Shown here one piece after another: positions 6,090 through 13,877 of a stretch of 21,231 nt of DNA. Location: positions 1 to 21,231 of IMG/VR virus record IMGVR_UViG_3300035212_003238; one strand, given 5' to 3'. The notes under the pieces were generated by a model, which was not told the origin of the DNA, did no database searches, and worked only from the letters and a program-made list of their open reading frames with translations. The stretch is from a virus. Made by a program: the position numbers and the translations under genes. Each line of letters opens with the position of its first letter. Positions within the stretch are counted from its first letter, which is position 1.

Positions 6090-9000
6090 TGGAGACAAGT
6101 ATGTAAAAGTTAAACTTGACCATTCATTTGATTTCCTTGAAATATTATCATTAAGATTAACCCAAGCCGATGTATACAGAAAATTTGCAGCGGACTATGG
6201 TGTTATTGTAGGAAGAGTTATTGCTAATGGGGGATTTGGTGTTCCGAATGCCAAAGTTTCTGTATTTATACCATTGGATTCTAATGAAAGTAATCCTTTG
6301 ATAAAGCAATTGTACCCATATGAAAAAACAACTGATGTTAATAGTGATGGGGTTAGGTATAATCTGTTAGAAGATTTACCTCAAAAGTCATGTCATACTC
6401 CTGTTGGAACTTTCCCAAATAAAAGAAAAGTTTTGGATAACGATGTTTGGCTTGAAATATACGATAAATATTATAAATTTACAACCTCTACGAATTTCGC
6501 AGGGGATTTCATGCTTTTTGGTGTTCCCACAGGAAATCAAAATATGCATATGGATGTGGATTTAAGTAATATAGATTATATTTCTTTAAAACCATATGAT
6601 TTAATTGAACAAGGCTATACTGAAAATCTATTTGAATCAAAAACTACGTTTAAAAGTGGAAATGATTTAGATACTTTAGTTCAAGTACAATCAAAAGATT
6701 ATTCTGTAAACGTATTACCTTTTTGGGGCGATTTAGAGGAAAACGAAGTTGGTATAAATAGAGTGGATTTCACGTTGAATACAGAAATTATTACTAATTC
6801 AACATTCTTTGGTTCGATTTTTACTGATTCAAAAAAATCTTCAATACGAAAAAAATGCCAACCAAGAAAAACGCTTGGAAGAAATTGTGATTTAGCAACA
6901 GGTACAGGCACAATAGAGATGATACGGAGAGTGTCTGACACTTCTAATGAAGTTGAATACATGGAAATTGAATCTAAGCAAATTGATGAAAATGGTAATT
7001 GGGCTTTTACTATTCCAATGAATCTAAATAGATTAATTACGGATGAATTTGGCAATTTAATTGCCTCTGAAGACCCTAATGTGGGAATTGGTACAACTGC
7101 TAAAGTAAGATTTAGAATGTCTTTGAATGAGCGTAGAGATGATATAAAGTTTAGAACTGCTCATTATTTAGTGCCAAATATGTATAATAATTATCAATTT
7201 GGTAATGATACTGAAGACTTTGACTTTTTTGAAATGCGTTGGAAAAAAGCTTATACTGTAACTAATTATATCCCAAGATATCAAAAATCTACAGGTAGTG
7301 CAACATTATTACATACAGGAATAAAAGATATAGGCGAATGCGAAAACACCCAATCTTTCCCTTTTAATAGATTGAAATTAAATCCTTCTTTCTTCTTTAC
7401 AATAATTTGCATTTTTATTACTTTATTTGCAGTAGTAATAGACTTAATAAACAGATTAGTGGGGTTTATTATCTTTGATGTAGTAATGTCTTTTATATGT
7501 TTTGTTAAACACCCTTTTAGTAATAAACGAAGAAGTGCATGTAGATGTAAAGCTTGTTATGCTTTAAATAGTGGATTACAAGACCCCCCTGCTCCAACAA
7601 TACCTGTAGATTGGATTACTACACCATGTAATCTATGTATTGACTGTGCAGCATGTTATAATGCAGATGACGATGACAGTTCTTCAAGTTCAACTTATTC
7701 TTTTAAAGCAGTAACAACTTTAAATACTCCTGATATAAACATTGTAAATAATGGAGGTATAAATGGATTGCAACCTAATTATATAACTATAATACCTGTA
7801 GTTAATGCCGATTTCAGTTCAGTACTTCCTTCGCCTTCCACTACAGGTTTTTCATTTCATTTAGAAACTAATGCAAATGGGGAATTATCAAAAGTATATT
7901 TGATAAATCAAAGAGGGTTAGGTACATATCCACCTTATAATTCATTATATACTTTAAAATTAACCCCTGCTTCATATCCAAATTTATCTTTTTGGAACAC
8001 TGCAATAGAAGTAGAATTCACTTTACAGCCAAATGAAATTATTATATTAAATGATGTAAACAATGCTACGCCATCACCTCCAATATATTCTATTGATAAT
8101 ACTCAATATACTTATACAGGAGGAGGGCAAGATGTAATTTTTCAAGTTACAATAGATTCATATGGTCAATTAGATAATATAAATATTTTTACAGGAGATG
8201 AAGGTGCAGGCTATACTGCATATGTAGATATTTTTCCATTAATGGAAACGTTTACATTACCTTCAAGTATAATTGGTGGTACAAATAAAATAATTGCATT
8301 TTCTACTGCTGCATTTCAAACCTTGCAAGGTATAGGCACTCCTCCATATTATGTGGATTGCGATTCTTTTAATATAGATGATTGTAAAAATCAATGTCAG
8401 TCTTGCCCTGTATCAGTAATAGAATTACAATGTAATGATATTTTCTATGCTGATGCTTATGATTGGGCAGCTTGTGTTAAAGAACTATTAGCCGAAGAAC
8501 TTGGGTTGGTAAAATTTCATTTTTATAATGATTGGGTAATAGGCTCATTATATTCAGTGCTTTTTGATTATAAATCACGATTTAAGAAAAAAGGTAAATC
8601 TTTGGAAAGATTTTGTGATTATGATTGTAGAGCTCCTAATGTAGATGTTCCTACATTTTGCCCAACAACTCCACCTGAAAAAGACCCTAATTTTAAACAT
8701 CGAAGAAATCGTTGTTACGATTCTTATATAGCTGAAAGTTATATTTTTAATGACGAACCTCGTACTACTTGTTCTGAAGATACTCTCTTATGGAATATGG
8801 CTACTATTAATTCGCCAAACGGTTCACCAAATGGCAGAGGATTAATAGTTGAGCATAACGGATTCTTTTACTATACTGCAAGACATGATATTGAAATAAA
8901 TTCAGTTAATGGCAGTAATGTGGCATCAAATAATTTAACTGTTTCAGAAAAGTATAAATTACTTTTTGCAACAAATATTATAGAGCTTGGAAGTATGGTT

Positions 9001-9606
9001 ACTTGTGATAGAGATGGAGAGCCTTTTGTAATAAATAATGTAGAATCTACAACTTATCAATTAGATAATGGTACAAAAGTTTTATATGATTTTACAGACT
9101 GTTTCACTTCTTGCCCTATAAACAGATATGGAACACAACTTATGAGTCAAGCAGGTATAGAGATTGCATTTGCACAAGCTGCAGATAATGCACCTATTTA
9201 CACAGGAGATGATGGAGAATTATACGAACTTATAGGTGCTGAGAGTCAAGTACCTGATTATGATGATAATAATGGTGTTATTATTTTTGATAGGAATGAT
9301 ATAGTATTAAGAAGGTTACTCTGTGAAAACTTTAATTATTATGGAGTTTCAGGGACATATAATTCAAGTGAAGTTCCAACAGATTATCCATTAGCTCCAC
9401 CACCTGCATATTTAGAAGAAATTTCATTAGATTTATCTTCTCCTAATGATATATTAGAATTTACAATAGATGAATGTGTTGGTTTGGATGATGATGCAAA
9501 ACCTTCAAAAAAAATGCCACCATACTACATGTATTTTGGTATCAGACAAGGGCAATCTTCTTTGGATAAATTAAGAAAAAATTACTTTGACAGATGTATT
9601 GATTAA
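6052..9606 (+). CDS. Large Cys-rich tail/baseplate protein with an internal hydrophobic hairpin, 1184 aa
   Basis: I place the start at the ATG at 6052 (MSRNIRIQTKP) rather than 5992, because the extra 20 residues lie mostly inside the upstream gene and look unlike a protein start. Residues about 50-165 resemble a carboxypeptidase-regulatory-like beta sandwich (VGRVIANGGFGVPNAKV, then AGDFMLFGVPTG). A very hydrophobic 445-485 block looks like one or two membrane helices. Cys clusters follow (CRCKAC near 496, CNLCIDCAAC at 526-535), then a DDDDSSSSS linker and a beta-rich, Pro/Asn/Thr-rich region (about 550-766). More cysteines come after it (about 769-786, CKNQCQSC). The C-terminus ends in MPPYYMYFGIRQGQSSLDK. 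No enzyme motif is visible. By position it is probably a baseplate-associated virion protein. The membrane-type segment is unusual and could insert into the host envelope on contact. Confidence 0.75.
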   Translation: MSRNIRIQTKPNDGDKYVKVKLDHSFDFLEILSLRLTQADVYRKFAADYGVIVGRVIANGGFGVPNAKVSVFIPLDSNESNPLIKQLYPYEKTTDVNSDGVRYNLLEDLPQKSCHTPVGTFPNKRKVLDNDVWLEIYDKYYKFTTSTNFAGDFMLFGVPTGNQNMHMDVDLSNIDYISLKPYDLIEQGYTENLFESKTTFKSGNDLDTLVQVQSKDYSVNVLPFWGDLEENEVGINRVDFTLNTEIITNSTFFGSIFTDSKKSSIRKKCQPRKTLGRNCDLATGTGTIEMIRRVSDTSNEVEYMEIESKQIDENGNWAFTIPMNLNRLITDEFGNLIASEDPNVGIGTTAKVRFRMSLNERRDDIKFRTAHYLVPNMYNNYQFGNDTEDFDFFEMRWKKAYTVTNYIPRYQKSTGSATLLHTGIKDIGECENTQSFPFNRLKLNPSFFFTIICIFITLFAVVIDLINRLVGFIIFDVVMSFICFVKHPFSNKRRSACRCKACYALNSGLQDPPAPTIPVDWITTPCNLCIDCAACYNADDDDSSSSSTYSFKAVTTLNTPDINIVNNGGINGLQPNYITIIPVVNADFSSVLPSPSTTGFSFHLETNANGELSKVYLINQRGLGTYPPYNSLYTLKLTPASYPNLSFWNTAIEVEFTLQPNEIIILNDVNNATPSPPIYSIDNTQYTYTGGGQDVIFQVTIDSYGQLDNINIFTGDEGAGYTAYVDIFPLMETFTLPSSIIGGTNKIIAFSTAAFQTLQGIGTPPYYVDCDSFNIDDCKNQCQSCPVSVIELQCNDIFYADAYDWAACVKELLAEELGLVKFHFYNDWVIGSLYSVLFDYKSRFKKKGKSLERFCDYDCRAPNVDVPTFCPTTPPEKDPNFKHRRNRCYDSYIAESYIFNDEPRTTCSEDTLLWNMATINSPNGSPNGRGLIVEHNGFFYYTARHDIEINSVNGSNVASNNLTVSEKYKLLFATNIIELGSMVTCDRDGEPFVINNVESTTYQLDNGTKVLYDFTDCFTSCPINRYGTQLMSQAGIEIAFAQAADNAPIYTGDDGELYELIGAESQVPDYDDNNGVIIFDRNDIVLRRLLCENFNYYGVSGTYNSSEVPTDYPLAPPPAYLEEISLDLSSPNDILEFTIDECVGLDDDAKPSKKMPPYYMYFGIRQGQSSLDKLRKNYFDRCID

Positions 9607-9609
9607 AAA

Positions 9610-11241
9610 ATGGAATCTAACGAAAGAATAGTATTAAATGCGTTTAAATCAAAAAATGATGTAAATCTTGATATTCAATTGAAACAAGATTTTCATCAAA
9701 CGCATAACCTTGTTCCAATAGAACCTATTGATGAAGAGATTGATATTCCTGAATACTTTTCAATTGAAAGAGAAAACTCAACAACATACAGATTTCTTGG
9801 TAATATAAATGTTGTAGCATCAAATGTTTTATTTAATTGGGATGGAGCTCAATCATATCAAAATGTATTAGCTTTAATGGATTATGACACAGGAGAGCTT
9901 GATTCAACAGATGAATATGTTTTTACTCAAGATGAAATTTTAAAAGAAAAAGATGGTTGGTTTTATTATAATAATACAGGAGATACTGTTTCCTGCGATA
10001 AAGTTTATTTAGAGCCTGTCCCTGATAGATTTTATCCATATAATCTTGATGGGGAAAATAATTGGAATATTTGGTTAACTTATCCAAAAGAAATTGATTT
10101 AGTTCCTTTAGAGTTTAATGGAGTTCCTTTGAGTGATGGAATTGCGATATATTCAGGGACAACTGTTATAATTGATGAAAGACCCATGACCGCATTGATA
10201 TGTTCAATTAATCATGGACTATCAGTAGATGATGAAGTAATCATAAGAAGCAATCCAATTTTCCCTGCAACTGATACAGGATATGAAGGAACTTTTAATG
10301 TTTATGCTTTAGGATTTGGAGATGGTACTTATGAATCAAATACATTTATCATTGACTATGTTATCCCTGCATTTCCTGCACCACCTGCCAATGTTTTTGC
10401 CAATACAAGAACTTCTTTCAAAAAAATTATTGATGGGCAAGAATCTGAATATCATGGAAGATGGTTTGAAAAAATAACAAAATTATCCGATGTTGAACTT
10501 TATAATACTGCATTTGCAACCAATATCTATAATGACCAAATATTCTCATATAATTTCAGAAAAGATATTGACTTGAATCTTTATCTTGATTATTTGGGAA
10601 GACCATTGACTGAAGTTTATGTTTCTTTTGCAAAGAGGCAAGATTACTATCCAAGTGGAGGTCAAGTATGGACTTTAGTGGAAAGTGGTCTTAAAACTGT
10701 TACAATGAGTACTGAATACGATATCAATACAATCACTTCTATTAGTTTAAATGATTCTATTGAAAGTAATGTAAATGCTATAACCGATTATATATTTGGA
10801 GATATTATAGAGTATAATAAAGTTTCTCAACTTGAAAGAGTTTTAGAAGTTTCTTATCATAGATTTAATACTGTCAATAGAGAAGCTAATAATTTCTTAG
10901 AAGGATATTACTATAAAGCGCATTATAAAAATCAAGTTAAAAAATTTGCAAATTATTTAAATGTAGAATTTGAAAACGCTGAAACTATACCTTTTTATGC
11001 AGTTAATGTAGGAGATGGTAGATATATATGGAGAGATATTGAACCAAATGATTTCAGCAATGGAAACACAATACCATTTTTAAATGGTTGTCATTATATT
11101 TACAATAATATCAATCTACTTGTTCAAAGGCAAGACCCATGTAATATTTACTTTAACCAAAATACTAATAAAGTGACAGGTAGATGTGAAGATAATGAAC
11201 AATTTATTGAAACAATACCAACTAATAATTTCTGTGATTAA
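9610..11241 (+). CDS. Putative tail/baseplate structural protein, 543 aa
   Basis: No firm family can be named. The sequence is acidic and rich in Asn, Tyr and Asp with alternating beta-strand patterns, as in phage tail proteins. Residues about 195-250 contain an ALICSINHGLSVDDEVII segment followed by GYEGTFNVYALG and FIIDY. This is the HGL...GD.V.I...GTF.V pattern that recurs in phage tail-tip and baseplate proteins as a small beta barrel. A helical stretch near 425-460 (REANNFLEGYYYKAHYKNQVKKFANYL) breaks the beta pattern, and the C-terminus is Cys-containing (PC, RCED, FCD). The gene starts three bases after the preceding stop, and its TAA overlaps the next ATG (TAATG). Its place between the large Cys-rich protein and further structural genes supports a virion role. 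Confidence 0.7.
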   Translation: MESNERIVLNAFKSKNDVNLDIQLKQDFHQTHNLVPIEPIDEEIDIPEYFSIERENSTTYRFLGNINVVASNVLFNWDGAQSYQNVLALMDYDTGELDSTDEYVFTQDEILKEKDGWFYYNNTGDTVSCDKVYLEPVPDRFYPYNLDGENNWNIWLTYPKEIDLVPLEFNGVPLSDGIAIYSGTTVIIDERPMTALICSINHGLSVDDEVIIRSNPIFPATDTGYEGTFNVYALGFGDGTYESNTFIIDYVIPAFPAPPANVFANTRTSFKKIIDGQESEYHGRWFEKITKLSDVELYNTAFATNIYNDQIFSYNFRKDIDLNLYLDYLGRPLTEVYVSFAKRQDYYPSGGQVWTLVESGLKTVTMSTEYDINTITSISLNDSIESNVNAITDYIFGDIIEYNKVSQLERVLEVSYHRFNTVNREANNFLEGYYYKAHYKNQVKKFANYLNVEFENAETIPFYAVNVGDGRYIWRDIEPNDFSNGNTIPFLNGCHYIYNNINLLVQRQDPCNIYFNQNTNKVTGRCEDNEQFIETIPTNNFCD

Positions 11242-12083
11242 TGGAAAAATATAAATTAAATATAAATAAATTAAGTGGGGAAAATAATTTCATCAAAATT
11301 CCTATAGGGCAAGATTTTTCTCCTATGGATAATTCTGAAATTGCTGAAAATCAATTTTTAAATGATGCTATTGATGAAGGAGTTAATCCTATTGACGATT
11401 ATGAAAAGGTAAAATTTTATCCATTTAATGGCATAAATGAAATTATTATAAAGATACATGATTCAGGAAGCACCCCTCTTTATTATGGAGATACAATTCC
11501 GACTTCAACTTTCAATTTAGGCTATTCAGATGACGATGTTAAATTCTTTAGAAATCGTTTTAAGAATTCTTTTATTAAATTGAATTTTTATGATTCACCA
11601 AATCCTTCTGATAAAAGATTGGTATTTCAACAGATAATTTATAATCAGTTAAATGAAGACCAAAGAGATATAAATAGTAATTTATTACCTGTAGCAACAA
11701 TGCCTATCACATATAGAATAGTTGACCCTATAACGATAAGAAAAGGTTTATCTGAAGGTTATTATCTTTATTGGTTAAAAAATCCTTCTACACCCTATCC
11801 TAAGAGGTTTTACATGACTGCTACATATAACAATGCTTCTGATGGAATTGTTACTCCTTTGATGGCTTATGATGCTACAGATGTAATTAATCCTTTTGCT
11901 CCTACAATGCCTATAAATTTATATAACAGTTATAATAGTGTGAAATATTTGTTATCGAGTATAAACAATAATAATGTTTATTCAATAACAAGTTTAGATA
12001 CATCATTAGGAACAAATTATAGAACTATAAATGTAACAGGTAATACTTTAACAATAACATTGTACCCAATTAGAATTGCATGA
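11241..12083 (+). CDS. Putative structural protein, 280 aa
   Basis: I do not recognise this gene product. Its start codon shares a base with the upstream stop (TAATG), and its own stop overlaps the next ATG (ATGA), so it is translationally coupled on both sides. The N-terminal 50 residues are acidic and probably extended (NFIKIPIGQDFSPMDNSEI). The middle (about 55-170) is mixed beta, with KFYPFNGINEIIIKI and FKNSFIKLNFYDSP. The end is Asn/Thr/Ser-rich beta (NNNNVYSITSL, TGNTLTITLYPIRIA). There are no cysteines, membrane segments or catalytic signatures. The pattern of short hydrophobic strands with polar loops fits a tail accessory or baseplate protein, but only context supports this. Confidence 0.65.
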   Translation: MEKYKLNINKLSGENNFIKIPIGQDFSPMDNSEIAENQFLNDAIDEGVNPIDDYEKVKFYPFNGINEIIIKIHDSGSTPLYYGDTIPTSTFNLGYSDDDVKFFRNRFKNSFIKLNFYDSPNPSDKRLVFQQIIYNQLNEDQRDINSNLLPVATMPITYRIVDPITIRKGLSEGYYLYWLKNPSTPYPKRFYMTATYNNASDGIVTPLMAYDATDVINPFAPTMPINLYNSYNSVKYLLSSINNNNVYSITSLDTSLGTNYRTINVTGNTLTITLYPIRIA

Positions 12084-12931
12084 TAAAGATATATAAAAAA
12101 ATATCATTAGAACCATTTATCAATAGGGATTATCCTATAATCAGAGAAGGTATAAATACAACTATAACTACCGATGAATTAGGTAATCATGTAGAAAGTA
12201 TTCCTTTAGGTGCTGATGCATATGTAAACAAAAATGACAAATATGGGAAAATAGATAGGAGTTTTATTTATTTTCCTATTTATTTTACTCAGACATTTGA
12301 GAATATAGGCTTATTCACAAATGAAGATTTTATTGGTGCAGATGATTTGATTAATTCTGAACCTGATTATTTCGCAAGAAAAACAGGTTTGAATGTAGAA
12401 TACTATTATACTTTTGATGAATATTTAGTTACAGGTACAACAGAATCTCAAATAGAGTTTGTTCAATTGTATAATCAAAATAATCCTTATGCAGTAGGGT
12501 TAAATGTTTCTGATAGTCCTTCTGATGAATTCACAGGAGTTTTATCTATTACAACTGATAGTATCATTTATGTTATTGGAGGACAATTAGACAATTCAGG
12601 GAATTACGTTACTAATACAGGAATTGTTTATGAAACATTTTTATACAATAAATTAGTTCAAAATCCTTTAACAGGTGAATATTCTGAAGTACCATATACA
12701 ACTTTCAAATATTATACTAAAGGGTTTAGAGATTATAATACTGTACTGATGGCTTTGATTCATGAAGAGAAATATTTGAATGTTGTAGCAGAGCCTACAA
12801 TTGAAAATGAATTATTTTTTGATAGAGGAATAGTGAATGTAAATGAAAGACATTTAAGGATGTCTGAAATAGATTCTGTCGAACAATTGGTAAGATATAA
12901 TCAAAATTTCTTTAATGTGAAAAAATCTTAA
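12080..12931 (+). CDS. Putative structural protein, 283 aa
   Basis: No family is recognised. The ATG overlaps the upstream TGA (ATGA), which fixes the start and implies coupled translation. The N-terminus (MIKIYKKISLEPFINRDYPIIREG) leads into beta-rich sequence with many Tyr, Asn and Thr residues. The C-terminal 45 residues (EPTIENELFFDRGIVNVNERHLRMSEI and on to FFNVKKS) look like a compact helical module with conserved-looking charged residues and may be the interaction end of the protein. There are no cysteines or membrane segments. It is the last gene before a 43-base gap, the only real break between 3976 and 20078, so the first structural transcription block may end here. A baseplate or tail role is inferred from neighbours. 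Confidence 0.65.
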   Translation: MIKIYKKISLEPFINRDYPIIREGINTTITTDELGNHVESIPLGADAYVNKNDKYGKIDRSFIYFPIYFTQTFENIGLFTNEDFIGADDLINSEPDYFARKTGLNVEYYYTFDEYLVTGTTESQIEFVQLYNQNNPYAVGLNVSDSPSDEFTGVLSITTDSIIYVIGGQLDNSGNYVTNTGIVYETFLYNKLVQNPLTGEYSEVPYTTFKYYTKGFRDYNTVLMALIHEEKYLNVVAEPTIENELFFDRGIVNVNERHLRMSEIDSVEQLVRYNQNFFNVKKS

Positions 12932-12948
12932 TTTGAAATTTAAAAATT

Positions 12949-12957
12949 GATATTTAT
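12949..12957 (+). promoter_or_regulatory. Candidate late-gene signal GATATTTAT, second copy
   Basis: This is the same nine bases as at 3954-3962, here 17 bases ahead of the ATG at 12975 within the 12932-12974 gap and followed by an A-rich leader. No TAnnTTTG element is present in the gap. It is a weak candidate for an internal late promoter, supported only by recurrence and position. Confidence 0.25.
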
Positions 12958-12974
12958 ATTAAAATAAAAAAATA

Positions 12975-13877
12975 ATGGCAACAGGCGTATTTGGAACAAA
13001 AAGAAGTGCAGATTTCAGAGTACAGGATTGTGAAATTTTTTATATGTACAGTACTGATAGAGCAACTAACACCACTGAAGTTTTATCTTTGAATCCTGCA
13101 CAAGTTTTAGAAAAACTTGATGACCCTACAGATTCAGGATTAATTCTTGGAGGATTATATAATCTTATTTTACCAACTTCTATATTTAATAAAAAGGGAT
13201 TTTATAATATTGTTATAAGACCAAGAAGATTAAGAGTAAGAATTACAGATTGCGGTGTATTAGCTTCAAAACCTGATATCAGAGGCGTGTTATTTGATTT
13301 ATCGTCAATTCCTGCTGAAGATGTTTCTAAATTCGAAAATAGTAATTTAATTGGATATAGAATTGAGTATGTAACTACTAACACAAGTGCAGAGGAAAAG
13401 AAAATTCAAAACCTATTCAGAATTATCACTTCAAACAATAAAGTAGAACCTGTAAGTGAAACTTTGAACAATACAAATCAAAAATCTGTAAAATATAGAT
13501 TGAATGACAATAGTACTTTAGTTTTTTGTACAGTAACTCCATCTTCCGCACCATCTGTAAGACCAAATGGTGTTCCGTTTATAGGGTTGCCAAATCAAGA
13601 AGTATTTTTGATTCCTACGACATTTGACCCAATTCATTTGGAAATCGAATTAGTAGAACACGATTTTGATACGTTGGCTATTGGATTATTTGGTAATCAA
13701 ACTAAAGCTGTTGCAGATGGAACAAGAACTTACTATAATGAGAATAACCAAATCTACAAACAGTTTACTGAATATGTTATCAAGGATGAGGTTGGTGCAG
13801 AAAAATTGTATGAAGTAAAAGAAGAAAAAGAAACAATAGACTTTTCAAAAGATTTCAATAATATTAGTAACTTATAA
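12975..13877 (+). CDS. Putative baseplate/tail structural protein, 300 aa
   Basis: I do not recognise this family. The N-terminus (MATGVFGTKRSADFRVQDCEIFYMY) is basic and looks well conserved. Residues about 55-110 give clear beta strands (LYNLILPTSIFNKKGFYNIVIRPRRLRVRITDCG). A middle section rich in Asn, Ser and Thr is followed by PNGVPFIGLPNQEVFLIPTTFDPIHLEIELVEHD, and the last 60 residues are charged and helical (LYEVKEEKETIDFSKDF). The size is near T4 gp8 (334 aa), but I see no motif that would prove the link. It follows the only notable gap in the early part of the structural operon and may start a second transcription block. Its TAA overlaps the next ATG, so it is coupled to the 892-aa baseplate protein, which supports a shared assembly role. 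Confidence 0.7.
   Translation: MATGVFGTKRSADFRVQDCEIFYMYSTDRATNTTEVLSLNPAQVLEKLDDPTDSGLILGGLYNLILPTSIFNKKGFYNIVIRPRRLRVRITDCGVLASKPDIRGVLFDLSSIPAEDVSKFENSNLIGYRIEYVTTNTSAEEKKIQNLFRIITSNNKVEPVSETLNNTNQKSVKYRLNDNSTLVFCTVTPSSAPSVRPNGVPFIGLPNQEVFLIPTTFDPIHLEIELVEHDFDTLAIGLFGNQTKAVADGTRTYYNENNQIYKQFTEYVIKDEVGAEKLYEVKEEKETIDFSKDFNNISNL

Noticed and set aside
6699-7055. 118-codon minus-strand frame inside the 1184-aa gene
   Set aside because: It lies fully opposite a well-supported plus-strand gene and has no protein-like motif. It is a shadow frame, as are the shorter opposite frames at 5045-5254, 13202-13384, 17516-17716, 18791-18997 and 20053-20367.
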